A DNA stretch of 64,000 bases, from NCBI GenBank assembly GCA_034005165.1, contig JAVEVE010000001.1, forward strand, positions 620,001 through 684,000, in the 5' to 3' direction. The stretch comes from UBA1573 sp034005165 (lineage in GTDB: Bacteria; Pseudomonadota; Alphaproteobacteria; Micavibrionales; Micavibrionaceae). How positions within the stretch are numbered: the first letter of the stretch is position 1; every line of letters begins with the position of its first letter. Positions 53,171 to 62,099 of the stretch are shown here, in pieces. A program made the position numbers and the translations under genes. The notes under the pieces are model-generated. The model was not told the DNA's origin and did no database searches. It saw nothing but the letters and a program-made list of their open reading frames with translations.

Positions 53171-53260
53171 CCCAGCATTCTCACTCCCCTTACCCAACCC
53201 GAAGAATGCTGGTCCCTTCCCCCGATCGCGGCCCTCCACCCGATCGGGGGTTATTTTTTT
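53171..53260 (+). terminator. Double hairpin between the first two GGDEF genes
   Basis: Two stems follow each other. CCAGCATTCT pairs with AGAATGCTGG (53172-53212, 10 bp, 21-base loop). CCCCCGATCG pairs with CGATCGGGGG (53219-53250, 10 bp, 12-base loop) and is followed by TTATTTTTTT. The second is a standard terminator; the first may be an accessory structure in the mRNA 3' end. Confidence 0.8.
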
Positions 53261-53296
53261 CAGGATCCTAAAAATTGCGAAATGATGTTTTTTATG

Positions 53297-53311
53297 TTAA
53301 CATCTTGTTAA
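53297..53311. promoter_or_regulatory. Candidate CtrA site upstream of the second GGDEF gene
   Basis: A perfect TTAA-CATCTTG-TTAA palindrome lies 75 bases upstream of ATG 53386, in the gap after the terminator of the first GGDEF gene. Match to the CtrA consensus is full; binding is inferred. Confidence 0.5.
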
Positions 53312-53385
53312 TAATCATGAAGAAATAAATAATATTCGCCTCAAAGACGCAGAAAATGTGCAAAGAGCAAGAGAGTGTGTAAAGT

Positions 53386-54225
53386 ATGAGTGATGAAAAC
53401 ATTCAAGTGGCCTTACGGGGGTCCACAGAATTCGGCGTCGCATTCTCCCATAATAGGGATGCGGTTTTTTCTCCTTCACCTTCATCTTCCACACCAAACG
53501 AAATCATACGTCTGAAAGAACAGGTGGCAACACTCGAAATGGCGCTTTCAACAACACTGCTGGAAAAAGAATACTGGAAAAAACAGGCCCTGACAGATGA
53601 ATTGACACAAAGTGCCAACCGTAAATCCTTATTGGACACATTAAACCAGACAATCGAACACTACAGAAGAACATCTACTGAAAATACGCCCAAAGAAAAT
53701 GGCGAGCATCGCCGCATACAGGAAGGAAAAGGCTTCGCTCTAGGCTTTATTGACCTCGATCATTTCAAGGCAATCAATGACACATTCGGACATGAAGCAG
53801 GAGATTTGGTGCTCCAACATGTCGCGGACTATCTGAAAGACGCCCTCAGGCAGAATGATGTCATATCGGTTTATAATAGACACAGCTTCGCCGCACCACC
53901 CGAACAAGCAGGGCGTTTGGGCGGAGATGAATTTGTTTTGATACTGCAACATACGGATATGGAGACAATCAACAAAAGATGTCAGGAAATTGAATCCGGA
54001 CTAAATAGCTTGATTGTAAACTATAACGGCACAAAGATTCATGTCAGAGGATCATTGGGCATCGTGAATTGCGATCTGGACCGCACAGCGGAGGAGAATC
54101 TTCATCTTGCCGATCATGCTATGATGCTCAGAAAGCAAGACAGAAAGTCAGACCACACAATGGAGGAGAAATCCGCCTTCTCGAATACGCAAGAGTCACC
54201 CCCACAAAAGCTTGGCCTTTTCTAA
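53386..54225 (+). CDS. Diguanylate cyclase with an enlarged I-site loop, second of three
   Basis: Predicted c-di-GMP synthase of 279 residues. A short N-terminal region and a coiled coil (about 43-65) lead to a GGDEF domain with IDLDHFKAINDTFGHEAGD and RLGGDEFVLIL. Two points are unusual. The LTGL-N-R motif reads LTQSANRKS. The RQND inhibitory-site motif is separated from GGDEF by about 22 residues in place of five, by an insertion containing YNRHSFAAPPEQ. Product inhibition may therefore be altered. A TTAA-N7-TTAA site lies upstream. Confidence 0.9.
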   Translation: MSDENIQVALRGSTEFGVAFSHNRDAVFSPSPSSSTPNEIIRLKEQVATLEMALSTTLLEKEYWKKQALTDELTQSANRKSLLDTLNQTIEHYRRTSTENTPKENGEHRRIQEGKGFALGFIDLDHFKAINDTFGHEAGDLVLQHVADYLKDALRQNDVISVYNRHSFAAPPEQAGRLGGDEFVLILQHTDMETINKRCQEIESGLNSLIVNYNGTKIHVRGSLGIVNCDLDRTAEENLHLADHAMMLRKQDRKSDHTMEEKSAFSNTQESPPQKLGLF

Positions 54226-54316
54226 ATTTTCAAGAAAATTGCATCTATTCTTAAGCATCCGATAATCCGATAGATGATATTCTGGTTCTGCGACTTTTTG
54301 TCATGGGATTTATGAT

Positions 54317-54952
54317 ATGCCTGAATATGTTACAACGGATACGTTGATCAAATCTTTGAGAGACGAGCTCATACAAGCTAAAGAAAGTGCAAAATACTGG
54401 GAAGTCATGGCAACAACCGATGACCTCACGGGCCTTCATAATCGCCGTATGCTCAACCACGTTCATCACCACATCACCGAACGCCGCTCGGAGCGCCACG
54501 GCGACATTACGCTTCTCTTTATTGATCTGGATGATTTCGGACAGCTCAATAAAATTTATGGAGATGATGTCGGTGATGATGCGTTGCGCCTACTTGGACA
54601 AATGATCCGCAAGAACATCCGCTCGACAGATATTGCGATCCGCAAAGGCGGAGACGAATTCATCCTGTTCCTGATGGATACAACACCGGAATTGGCATCA
54701 GGCGCGGTCGTCAAACGATTGCAATTGATGCTGGATGGAGAACTATTCTTGAATGTCCAGAATAAAACCATCCCGATTAAAGGAAGCATCGGGGTCTTTT
54801 CCTACAATAAAAACCTCTCACCGTTGGATAATATGAGACACGCCGACACGCTGATGCGTCAGACTAAAAAATCCAGAAAAAAAGGAATAAAAAATAACAA
54901 AGGGAAAAACAGCCCTACCGCCCGACAAGACGATAGGCCAGCGGCACAGTGA
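54317..54952 (+). CDS. Diguanylate cyclase, third of three GGDEF genes
   Basis: The 211-residue product is almost a bare GGDEF domain preceded by a short helix. Motifs are TDDLTGLHNRRML, LLFIDLDDFGQLNKIYGDDVGDD and RKGGDEFILF, with the RSTD inhibitory motif five residues before GGDEF. In the first motif the usual H-F-K reads DDFGQLN. Its 3' end overlaps the convergent tonB gene by 38 bases. The tail is Lys-rich. Confidence 0.9.
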   Translation: MPEYVTTDTLIKSLRDELIQAKESAKYWEVMATTDDLTGLHNRRMLNHVHHHITERRSERHGDITLLFIDLDDFGQLNKIYGDDVGDDALRLLGQMIRKNIRSTDIAIRKGGDEFILFLMDTTPELASGAVVKRLQLMLDGELFLNVQNKTIPIKGSIGVFSYNKNLSPLDNMRHADTLMRQTKKSRKKGIKNNKGKNSPTARQDDRPAAQ

Positions 54953-55637
54953 ATCTGAGCGACTCTTCTGGCAAGGCCACTGGCGGGATATCAAAAGGGG
55001 CTGCCAATTGAACAGCCTTGATCGCGGCAGAGTCTAAAGCATGAGAGAATGACGTCCCAACAACTTTTACAGCAGAAACATTCCCCATACGGTCAATAGA
55101 GAATGACACATGAACACGCCCTTCCTCACGACTACGCAAAGCTTGCTTGGGATAAAATTTTCGGGCAAGAATTTTTTGATGAACATGGGCTTGATAACTA
55201 TCAAATAAGGAAAAACTCGATTGAGAAGAGCGCTGCATCTGGACAGTCCTGACAGATGGAATAGTAACATTCTTAGAATCAGATTTTATCTGTTTTTGTA
55301 CAAGCTGGACGTCCCTGTTCGGGATAACAGTTTTTTCTTGTTCTTGTGAAAAAGGTTGCGGAAGAATCTTGGGAAATGACTGAAAATCAGGATCTGCCTG
55401 CACATCCTTCTTCTGGGAAACATCTTCTTCTGGAACCATCTCGACCATATCAATCCAGATTTCCTCATGAAGTTGCGGAGTATCCTTTTGTCTTAAGGCC
55501 ACCCCCGCCCCCCAGTTTCCTAGCACTCCAGTTAAAACAACAATAACCAGACCATGAAGACCAAGAGAGTATGGCAGGAAGGAAATTTCCTTCCTGCGCA
55601 ACTTTTTATCAAAAAGTGGGAAATTAGAATCGTCCAT
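54915..55637 (-). CDS. tonB: TonB energy-transducing protein
   Basis: Links the proton gradient to outer-membrane receptors. The 240-residue product has one N-terminal membrane helix (about 25-45, SLGLHGLVIVVLTGVL), a Pro/Lys/Gln-rich periplasmic linker and a C-terminal TonB domain with FYPKQALRSREEGRVHVSFSI and SALDSAA-like helix. ATG 55637 overlaps the receptor stop by 14 bases, so translation is coupled. No exbB or exbD is nearby. It is presumably dedicated to the copper receptor. Confidence 0.9.
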   Translation of the reverse strand: MDDSNFPLFDKKLRRKEISFLPYSLGLHGLVIVVLTGVLGNWGAGVALRQKDTPQLHEEIWIDMVEMVPEEDVSQKKDVQADPDFQSFPKILPQPFSQEQEKTVIPNRDVQLVQKQIKSDSKNVTIPSVRTVQMQRSSQSSFSLFDSYQAHVHQKILARKFYPKQALRSREEGRVHVSFSIDRMGNVSAVKVVGTSFSHALDSAAIKAVQLAAPFDIPPVALPEESLRFTVPLAYRLVGR

Positions 55638-57693
55638 TGATCTGAATTCCAACAGACCTCCCCGGTTCATTCACCTGAACTTCTGTCGGATCAAAAGCAT
55701 TGGCTTTATTTAAATGAGATGAATAAGCCTTATCAAACACATTACTAACCCCGACCCGAACCTCGAATGGTTTTAAATCCGCTTTGGCGTATAAGTCCAA
55801 GGTGCCATATCCGGGTGTTTTACCGACGTCACGCTGAGCCGTATCACTATCAATACGGTTTTGCTTCAAGGCAAAATTAAACACTGTGCCAAAACTCCAG
55901 ATATCCCGCCCATAATCCACACTCAGACGGCCTTCCAAAGGTGGAATTTGGGACAAAGCATCATCATCCGTCCTGTTTTGACCATATGTGTAAGCAAAGG
56001 CCCCTCCTAATGTCCATGACGGCGTCAGACGATAGGATGTCTCATATTCCATTCCCATCAACGTTGCTTGAATATTGCGGTAAATAGATTCACCACCCGA
56101 CACCAGAATTCCGTCCTGACCACGTGCACGATCACGGAAAATATAATCGCTGACACGATCATAATACCCTGAAATCGTATGATCCCAGTCGGAAGATGTC
56201 ATCGTAACCCCCAAATCAATCTGATGGTGTTTTTCAGGATCGATTTCGGGATTCCCAACCCAGCGATTGCTTGCAGACATGCCGTTCATGGCGATATATC
56301 GTTCAGTCACATCTGCGGTCCTGACAGACCGACTGACACCTGCAAATCCTGTGATACCAGGCGTAAAATCATATTCCAGACGAGCCAACCCTCCGACATT
56401 ATTTTCATGCACCTTATCAGCAATATATCCGTAATGATTCAAATAAAGCGTGTTCGCCCGAACCATACCGAATAGAGTATTGGCTGCCTTGGCCTCTGCT
56501 TCGACACGGTCATAGCGCGCACCGACACGCAAACGAAGAACATCTGATAGTTCCGGATCAGCTTCAGCAAAGAGTCCTGTTTGACGCAAATGCGGATCAG
56601 GCCACGATGAAGACGCCAAAGTCTTTGCCTCGGTTTCCATGGCCATACCGGTAAACCCGCGCGCTCGGCGTGTATTGTCCTGCATATCAACACCGATCGT
56701 AACCGGGATTTGAGACAATTCGAAATCTCCCGAAAATTGCCCCCCAAAAGTATCCGAATTGGAAACCGTCTTCATTTTCATACCTGCCGCAGTCCGCAAG
56801 GAATAATTGTCCATCACATGGTCCACACGACTTTGGTACATATTAAAAGACAGATTTTTCAGATATTCCGAACCGATACGATGATCAAATTTGAAGCGTT
56901 GTGTGACACCGGCTGAAAAAGGGGCATCCATCATCGTAGCGTATAAGACATCGTCCATCCGCGTATATTCGATCCCGGCCTGAATCGTTGTGTCTCTTGT
57001 CGGAGTCCAAACAGGCAGCAGAGCATAAGTGGTCGTTGTCGCCGCAGAGCGTACTTCATTCCCGTTCCCGTCCTCATAATTTGCCGAGTTGAAATGGGAC
57101 CAAAGACCGCGCAACTGAATTTCATCATTCCCGGCAGCCGCATCCATAGCGATATCACGAGCCTGACCGTTGGATTGGAATCCTCCTGATGCTTTAACAC
57201 GATAATCAAAAGAATCCTGATCGAATGCGACAGGCTTACGTTCAAAAAGAACAGTCCCACCACTTCCGCCCGCTCCATTACGAACGGACTGGTATCCTTT
57301 CAGAACCTCGATACTATCGTAATTTTCAGCAGGGGCATAAGCCGTCGGGGGGTCCATACGGCTTGGACACCCTCCATGAATCATTGCACCATCATTGATA
57401 ATATTCAATTGGGTCTGCTGCTGCCCGCGAATGACAGGATCAATCCCGTGTCCGCCCATACGCGATCCGGCAATACCAACTTGAGAGGAAAGATATTCCC
57501 CCGCATCACCACCCGTGAGAGAAGAAGAATATTGGGTCCATGGATCAATGTTTGAAGAGAACGGATATAAAGGAGTCCATGCAGCTTCAACACCGATTTC
57601 GGGAAGATTTGTTTCAGCAAATGCCAAAAAAGGAGCAAAAGCGCACATTAACGCAGTACCGGCCATCAAGCCGTTTTTAAAAGACAACAACAT
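55624..57693 (-). CDS. TonB-dependent copper receptor (OprC/NosA-like)
   Basis: Outer-membrane beta-barrel receptor, probably for copper. The 689-residue product has a signal peptide (cut near AFA-ETNLP), a plug domain with DPVIRGQQQTQLNIINDGAMIHGGCPSR (given here in parts: DPVIRGQQQTQLNII, then MIHGGCPSRMDPPTAY) and a barrel ending in a terminal Phe. The RMDPPTAY...ENYDSIEVLKGYQSV...GTVLFER series is characteristic of the copper-receptor family. AGGAG lies upstream. It precedes tonB and follows the DUF2946-like gene. Confidence 0.9.
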   Translation of the reverse strand: MLLSFKNGLMAGTALMCAFAPFLAFAETNLPEIGVEAAWTPLYPFSSNIDPWTQYSSSLTGGDAGEYLSSQVGIAGSRMGGHGIDPVIRGQQQTQLNIINDGAMIHGGCPSRMDPPTAYAPAENYDSIEVLKGYQSVRNGAGGSGGTVLFERKPVAFDQDSFDYRVKASGGFQSNGQARDIAMDAAAGNDEIQLRGLWSHFNSANYEDGNGNEVRSAATTTTYALLPVWTPTRDTTIQAGIEYTRMDDVLYATMMDAPFSAGVTQRFKFDHRIGSEYLKNLSFNMYQSRVDHVMDNYSLRTAAGMKMKTVSNSDTFGGQFSGDFELSQIPVTIGVDMQDNTRRARGFTGMAMETEAKTLASSSWPDPHLRQTGLFAEADPELSDVLRLRVGARYDRVEAEAKAANTLFGMVRANTLYLNHYGYIADKVHENNVGGLARLEYDFTPGITGFAGVSRSVRTADVTERYIAMNGMSASNRWVGNPEIDPEKHHQIDLGVTMTSSDWDHTISGYYDRVSDYIFRDRARGQDGILVSGGESIYRNIQATLMGMEYETSYRLTPSWTLGGAFAYTYGQNRTDDDALSQIPPLEGRLSVDYGRDIWSFGTVFNFALKQNRIDSDTAQRDVGKTPGYGTLDLYAKADLKPFEVRVGVSNVFDKAYSSHLNKANAFDPTEVQVNEPGRSVGIQINGRF

Positions 57694-57727
57694 AGGAAAT
57701 AATCTCCTGATAAGAGTTTTAAATAAA

Positions 57728-58108
57728 TTAAGCAGTCAGATCAGGAGAATGGGGAGGCGCAGTTTTAAGAATAAACTGCCCCGGGAAAAAAAGTTCATAC
57801 AGAAAAACAGAAGTCTCTGTTAAAACAGGCTCGAGAAACTCTGTCCTATACCAGACCGTTTCACCGACATACGGGTCAGAGACGGAAATCGCAGCACTCA
57901 AAAAAGAAAACGGACAACTTGGCGAGGCCTCATCATCGGCCGGTTGCCCGTTTTCATCAACATGGATCGTCTTACTATCCAATCCGGAGCAAATCGTAAT
58001 CCAGTCTCCGCCGGATTTGAAATCAGGCATAAACCCCGCCGGCACACCTGCCCTGATCGCAAAGATCAAAAGCAATAAAACTAGAATGCCTGCACGTTTA
58101 TGGACCAT
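57728..58108 (-). CDS. DUF2946-like small secreted protein
   Basis: The 126-residue product has an N-terminal hydrophobic segment (about 7-22), then GVPAGFMPDF, an ICSG motif, and SCPFSF, followed by a C-terminal APPHSP tail. This pattern fits the DUF2946 family, often found beside copper receptors and copper-related genes. Cys in ICSG and SCPF may bind metal; this is inference. The gene starts 14 bases after aspS and ends 34 bases before the copper receptor. Confidence 0.72.
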   Translation of the reverse strand: MVHKRAGILVLLLLIFAIRAGVPAGFMPDFKSGGDWITICSGLDSKTIHVDENGQPADDEASPSCPFSFLSAAISVSDPYVGETVWYRTEFLEPVLTETSVFLYELFFPGQFILKTAPPHSPDLTA

Positions 58109-58122
58109 TGTTCGGGATACGC

Positions 58123-59931
58123 CTACGAAGCTGCCTGAATTTTTGCTTTACCCAGATCAATCTTCAAATGAAGATCCTTGAGCTGCTGTTCGGTTGCTTC
58201 ACTTGGGGATCCCATCATTTGGTCTTCATAAGCACCATTCATGACGAAAGCATAAACTTCGCGCAAGTTTGGCTCATCTGCCAAAATCATGACCATACGG
58301 TCAATTCCGAAAGCACAGCCACCGTGCGGAGGTGCGCCATATTGGAAGGCATTGAGCATCCCGCCGAATTTCTTCTCAAGAACGTCGCGCGGATACCCTG
58401 CAATCGCAAAAGCTTTCTCCATGATGTCAGGACGGTGGTTACGAATACCGCCCGAGCAGATTTCAAAACCGTTACACACACAATCATACTGGAACGCTTT
58501 GATTTGCAAAGGATCAGGACCGTTGAGAGCATCAAGGCCACCTTGAGGCATAGAAAACGGGTTGTGAGAGAAATCAATCTGACCTGTCTTCTCGTTCATC
58601 TCAAACATCGGGAAGTCAACAATCCAGCAGAACTTGAACTGGGTGGTATCCAGCAAGCCCATATCTTCACAAATCTTGATACGTGCTTTACCTGCCATCG
58701 CAGCAGCTTTCGCAGGCTTATCGCAAACGAAGAAAATCGCATCGCCACTTTCAAGACCTGCAAGTTTGTTGAGTTCAGCCTGAGCGGCCACAGGAATAAA
58801 TTTGGCAATTGGCCCTTTTCCTTCCGCACCTTCAACCATAACATAGCCAAGCCCCGGAGCACCTTCTCCGCGCGCCCAGTCATTGAGCTTGTCAAAGAAG
58901 CTACGAGGACGATCACCGACTTGCGGCGCACGAATGGCACGAACAACACCACCAGCATCAATCACAGACTTAAACGCATTAAATGTGACATCATCACGTT
59001 TGAAAATTTCTGTGACATCACAGATCACCAGCGGGTTACGAAGATCAGGTTTATCACATCCGTATTTCATCATAGCCTCATCCCATGTCAGGTGAGGCCA
59101 AGGAGCTTGGGTCACTGATTTCTTTTCACCAAGCCAACCAGAAAACTCTTCAAACATTCCGCCGACCACTTGTTCCATGGTCGAGAAAACATCACTTTGC
59201 TCGATAAATGACATTTCAACATCCAGCTGATAGAATTCAGCCAAACGGTCTGCACGTCCGTCTTCATCACGGAAGCATGGTGCAATCTGGAAGTAACGGT
59301 CAAATCCTGACACCATTAACAATTGTTTGAACTGTTGAGGGGCTTGCGGCAACGCATAAAATTTACCGGGATGCAAACGGGATGGAACCAAATAGTCACG
59401 CGCTCCTTCAGGAGAGGACGCTGTCAAAATCGGTGTGTTGAATTCTTGGAACCCCTGATCCCACATACGGCGACGCAAAGACGCAATCATGTTGTTACGT
59501 AGACGCACGCGGGAATGCATACCTTCACGGCGCAGATCAAGGAAACGATATTTCAAACGGATATCTTCACCCGTTTGATCCGGTTCAGCAATCTGAAATG
59601 GAACAACTTCAGCACCTGATTGCAGCTCTGCAGTCTGGATGTAAACTTCAATATCACCTGTCGGAAGTTTGGAGTTTGCAGTTCCGTCCGCACGTTTTTT
59701 GACCTTACCTTCAATAGTGATAACGGACTCAACGCGCCATTGCTCAACTTGTTTCAAAGCAACAGAATCCTGATCCACTACACATTGAGTCACACCATAC
59801 GTATCCCGTAAATCGATAAACAACACACCGCCATGGTCGCGCATACGGGCGATCCATCCGGAGAGTTTTACGATTTGGCCTTCATCAGACAGGCGCAAGG
59901 CGCCGCAATTGTGGGAACGGTACTTATGCAT
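58123..59931 (-). CDS. aspS: Aspartyl-tRNA synthetase
   Basis: Class II synthetase charging tRNA-Asp (and perhaps tRNA-Asn). The 602-residue product begins MHKYRSHNCGALR with the OB-fold anticodon domain. It has motif 2 FRDEDGRADRLAEFYQLDVEMSF, the bacterial GAD insertion domain (about 300-420) and motif 3 GCAFGIDRMVMIL. ATG 59931 gives the usual N-terminus; the open frame extends upstream to 60045 without support. Copper-uptake genes follow at 14-base spacing. Confidence 0.97.
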   Translation of the reverse strand: MHKYRSHNCGALRLSDEGQIVKLSGWIARMRDHGGVLFIDLRDTYGVTQCVVDQDSVALKQVEQWRVESVITIEGKVKKRADGTANSKLPTGDIEVYIQTAELQSGAEVVPFQIAEPDQTGEDIRLKYRFLDLRREGMHSRVRLRNNMIASLRRRMWDQGFQEFNTPILTASSPEGARDYLVPSRLHPGKFYALPQAPQQFKQLLMVSGFDRYFQIAPCFRDEDGRADRLAEFYQLDVEMSFIEQSDVFSTMEQVVGGMFEEFSGWLGEKKSVTQAPWPHLTWDEAMMKYGCDKPDLRNPLVICDVTEIFKRDDVTFNAFKSVIDAGGVVRAIRAPQVGDRPRSFFDKLNDWARGEGAPGLGYVMVEGAEGKGPIAKFIPVAAQAELNKLAGLESGDAIFFVCDKPAKAAAMAGKARIKICEDMGLLDTTQFKFCWIVDFPMFEMNEKTGQIDFSHNPFSMPQGGLDALNGPDPLQIKAFQYDCVCNGFEICSGGIRNHRPDIMEKAFAIAGYPRDVLEKKFGGMLNAFQYGAPPHGGCAFGIDRMVMILADEPNLREVYAFVMNGAYEDQMMGSPSEATEQQLKDLHLKIDLGKAKIQAAS

Positions 59932-60196
59932 AATTAACCTTTTCACTTTCAAAAAATGCTTACAGCCGCCTTTATAGCGGCTGACCACCTGATTTCCAAT
60001 GGTTTTTTCCCTACAATCGACCACTTTTAGCGATAAAATCAACAAACGATCCTATTCTTGTGCATTGCGACAATCTGGCAGAGTGTCAATTCCCGATTTT
60101 CCTTGAAATACCTTGATTTTTGGAGCATTCTAAAAATATATTGCACTGCACATTTTTCGTAAAAATGGGCAAATCGGCCAAAAAGAGGAAAGATTA

Positions 60197-60565
60197 ATGA
60201 AAACAGAAACCCTGAACATCACCCCAAATACCATAACCCCGCTCAAAGCCCATCGCCTGATCGAAAAGACGGTCACAGTTGAACAAGGCCATTTGAATGT
60301 CGAGGTCGGAGAACATATTTACATCCTGACAGCAGGACAATACGTGACCATTCCCCGTGGTGTTCCATTTGCTTATGCAAATCTATCCCCTAGCCTGACA
60401 AAAATCTCCGAAACTGTAGATGCCGTAGCAGTAAATGACGACACAAAACTCTATGCAGATGAAACAGGTACAACTTATATCGAGAACGCGGCTCCCTCGA
60501 CCCAGATTTCTATGTCCCTGTATCAAGGTCTGTCAGATATGCGTATTCATCAAAACGCTGCATAA
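60197..60565 (+). CDS. Small cupin-like protein
   Basis: The 122-residue product has a beta-strand-rich middle, VEQGHLNVEVGEHIYILTAGQYVTIPRGVPFAYAN (about 28-62), read in two parts as QGHLNVEVGEHIYIL and GQYVTIPRGVPF, which resembles a cupin barrel. The usual two-His-one-Glu metal set is incomplete. AGAGGAAAG lies upstream. The gene has its own terminator at 60604. Function unknown; it is divergent from aspS. Confidence 0.62.
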   Translation: MKTETLNITPNTITPLKAHRLIEKTVTVEQGHLNVEVGEHIYILTAGQYVTIPRGVPFAYANLSPSLTKISETVDAVAVNDDTKLYADETGTTYIENAAPSTQISMSLYQGLSDMRIHQNAA

Positions 60566-60883
60566 CTATCCTTAAATAAAATATCCGCATGGAGAATCTG
60601 CGTAAGAACCCCGCCGCAACCGGGGTTCTTGTATATTTGTAAAATTTCCAAGGGCTATGTGTAGCCTACATACTCGATGACCATACCCCGATTTTTTTGG
60701 AAAACTGTTTATTTCTTGCCCCTGAGATTAACCATTACCGAGGCAAAATTCCCTCATACATGGGACAACGCCTTTATCTACCTGACAATTCTTGCGTGTC
60801 TCTATGTTAAAAAAACAGCATATTTTTACATAATATAAATAATCCCTATTTCTTTCTTTTTCGCTCTGAGGTAAACAACCTGC
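60566..60883. other. 318-base gap before rnd
   Basis: It contains the terminator at 60604-60630 and then about 250 AT-rich bases. No supported gene, repeat or full CtrA-type site is visible. The rnd promoter presumably lies in the last 150 bases. Confidence 0.6.
60604..60630 (+). terminator. Terminator of the cupin-like gene
   Basis: A 10-bp stem (AAGAACCCCG with CGGGGTTCTT) with a 7-base loop is followed by a short T-containing run (GTATATTTGT). It lies 39 bases after the stop codon. Confidence 0.75.
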
Positions 60884-62044
60884 ATGACCTTGATAACCAA
60901 CAATTCCGAACTCCAGAGTTTTTGCAAATCCCTCTCGACCGCCCCGTTTATTACGGTAGATACGGAATTCCTGCGTGAAAAAACATACTACGCAAAATTG
61001 TGTCTGATCCAGATATCAGGACCTGATAAAGACGCGCGCGCCATAGATGTGCTCTCAGACGAAGAGGAGATTGATCTAACGCCAGTTTGGGATTTGATGA
61101 ACAATCAAAAAATTCTCAAAGTTTTCCATGCTGCACGTCAAGATCTGGAAATCATATATACCCTCTCCGGAAAAATCCCAACCCCACTATATGATACACA
61201 GATCGCTGCGATGGTCTGCGGGTATGGAGAACAAGCTGGATATGAAGCGCTTGTCACAAGCATTTGCAAAGTCAAAGTAGATAAATCAAGCCAGTTTACC
61301 GATTGGTCTCACCGCCCACTGAGCAAGAAACAACTGAATTACGCTCTGGCAGACGTAACCCATCTGGTCGATATTTACGAACATCTGGAAGACCAGCTTA
61401 CAAGCAAAAACAGACAGAACTGGGTTGCCGAAGAGGTCGAAGCTCTGACGGACATAAACCTTTATAAAATAGATCCGAACGAGACATGGCGGCGGCTCAA
61501 AATTAGATCAGCTAAACCGAAAGACCTAGCCGTCATGAAGGAACTCTCCGCATGGAGGGAAACCGAAGCCCAAAAACGCGATGTCCCAAGATCACGCATC
61601 CTCAAGGATGAAACGCTCCTTGATTTGTCATTCCAAAAGCCTTTGACGGATACAGAGCTTGCAAGAATCCGCGGCATTTCGGCTGACATGGCACGAGGTA
61701 AGTTCGGAAAGCTGATTCTGGAAGTCGTCAATCGCAGCGTGGATATTCCCGAAGAGGAATGCCCAACTCTTGAGGCCAAAAAACCACTTCCCCCAAAACT
61801 GGCCCCTGCTCTCGAAATGCTCAAGATGCTGCTCAAGATCAAGTCTGCGGAGAATGATGTCGCTGCAAAATTGATTGCCTCATCTTCCGACCTTGAAGAT
61901 TACGTTCAGGATCCGGATGGCGCACATCTGCTGTGTAACGGCTGGAGATTCGAGATTTTTGGAAAAGATGCAGCAAAAATGCTGGCTGGAAAACTGGGGC
62001 TGACAATCCACAAAAATAAAATCCGCCAGATCGAACTGGATTAA
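60884..62044 (+). CDS. rnd: Ribonuclease D
   Basis: 3'-5' exoribonuclease maturing tRNA and other small RNAs. The 386-residue product has the DEDD exonuclease site (ITVDTEFLREKTYY with Asp and Glu about 24-26; HAARQDLEII; LNYALADVTHLVDIY), followed by an HRDC domain around residues 210-290. GAGGT lies about 11 bases before the ATG. Location near aspS is common in alphaproteobacteria. Confidence 0.95.
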   Translation: MTLITNNSELQSFCKSLSTAPFITVDTEFLREKTYYAKLCLIQISGPDKDARAIDVLSDEEEIDLTPVWDLMNNQKILKVFHAARQDLEIIYTLSGKIPTPLYDTQIAAMVCGYGEQAGYEALVTSICKVKVDKSSQFTDWSHRPLSKKQLNYALADVTHLVDIYEHLEDQLTSKNRQNWVAEEVEALTDINLYKIDPNETWRRLKIRSAKPKDLAVMKELSAWRETEAQKRDVPRSRILKDETLLDLSFQKPLTDTELARIRGISADMARGKFGKLILEVVNRSVDIPEEECPTLEAKKPLPPKLAPALEMLKMLLKIKSAENDVAAKLIASSSDLEDYVQDPDGAHLLCNGWRFEIFGKDAAKMLAGKLGLTIHKNKIRQIELD

Positions 62045-62099
62045 CCTAAACAAAAAGCCTCTCTCCGTCACCACACGTTCACTCATGAGATAGAGGCGG

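Noticed and set aside
57715..57735. TTAA pair near the start of the DUF2946-copper receptor gap
   Set aside because: The spacing is five bases, which does not fit the CtrA pattern.
58108..59118. Open frame of 336 codons on the plus strand opposite aspS
   Set aside because: It is the reverse complement of a fully conserved synthetase gene and has low-complexity, non-protein-like composition.
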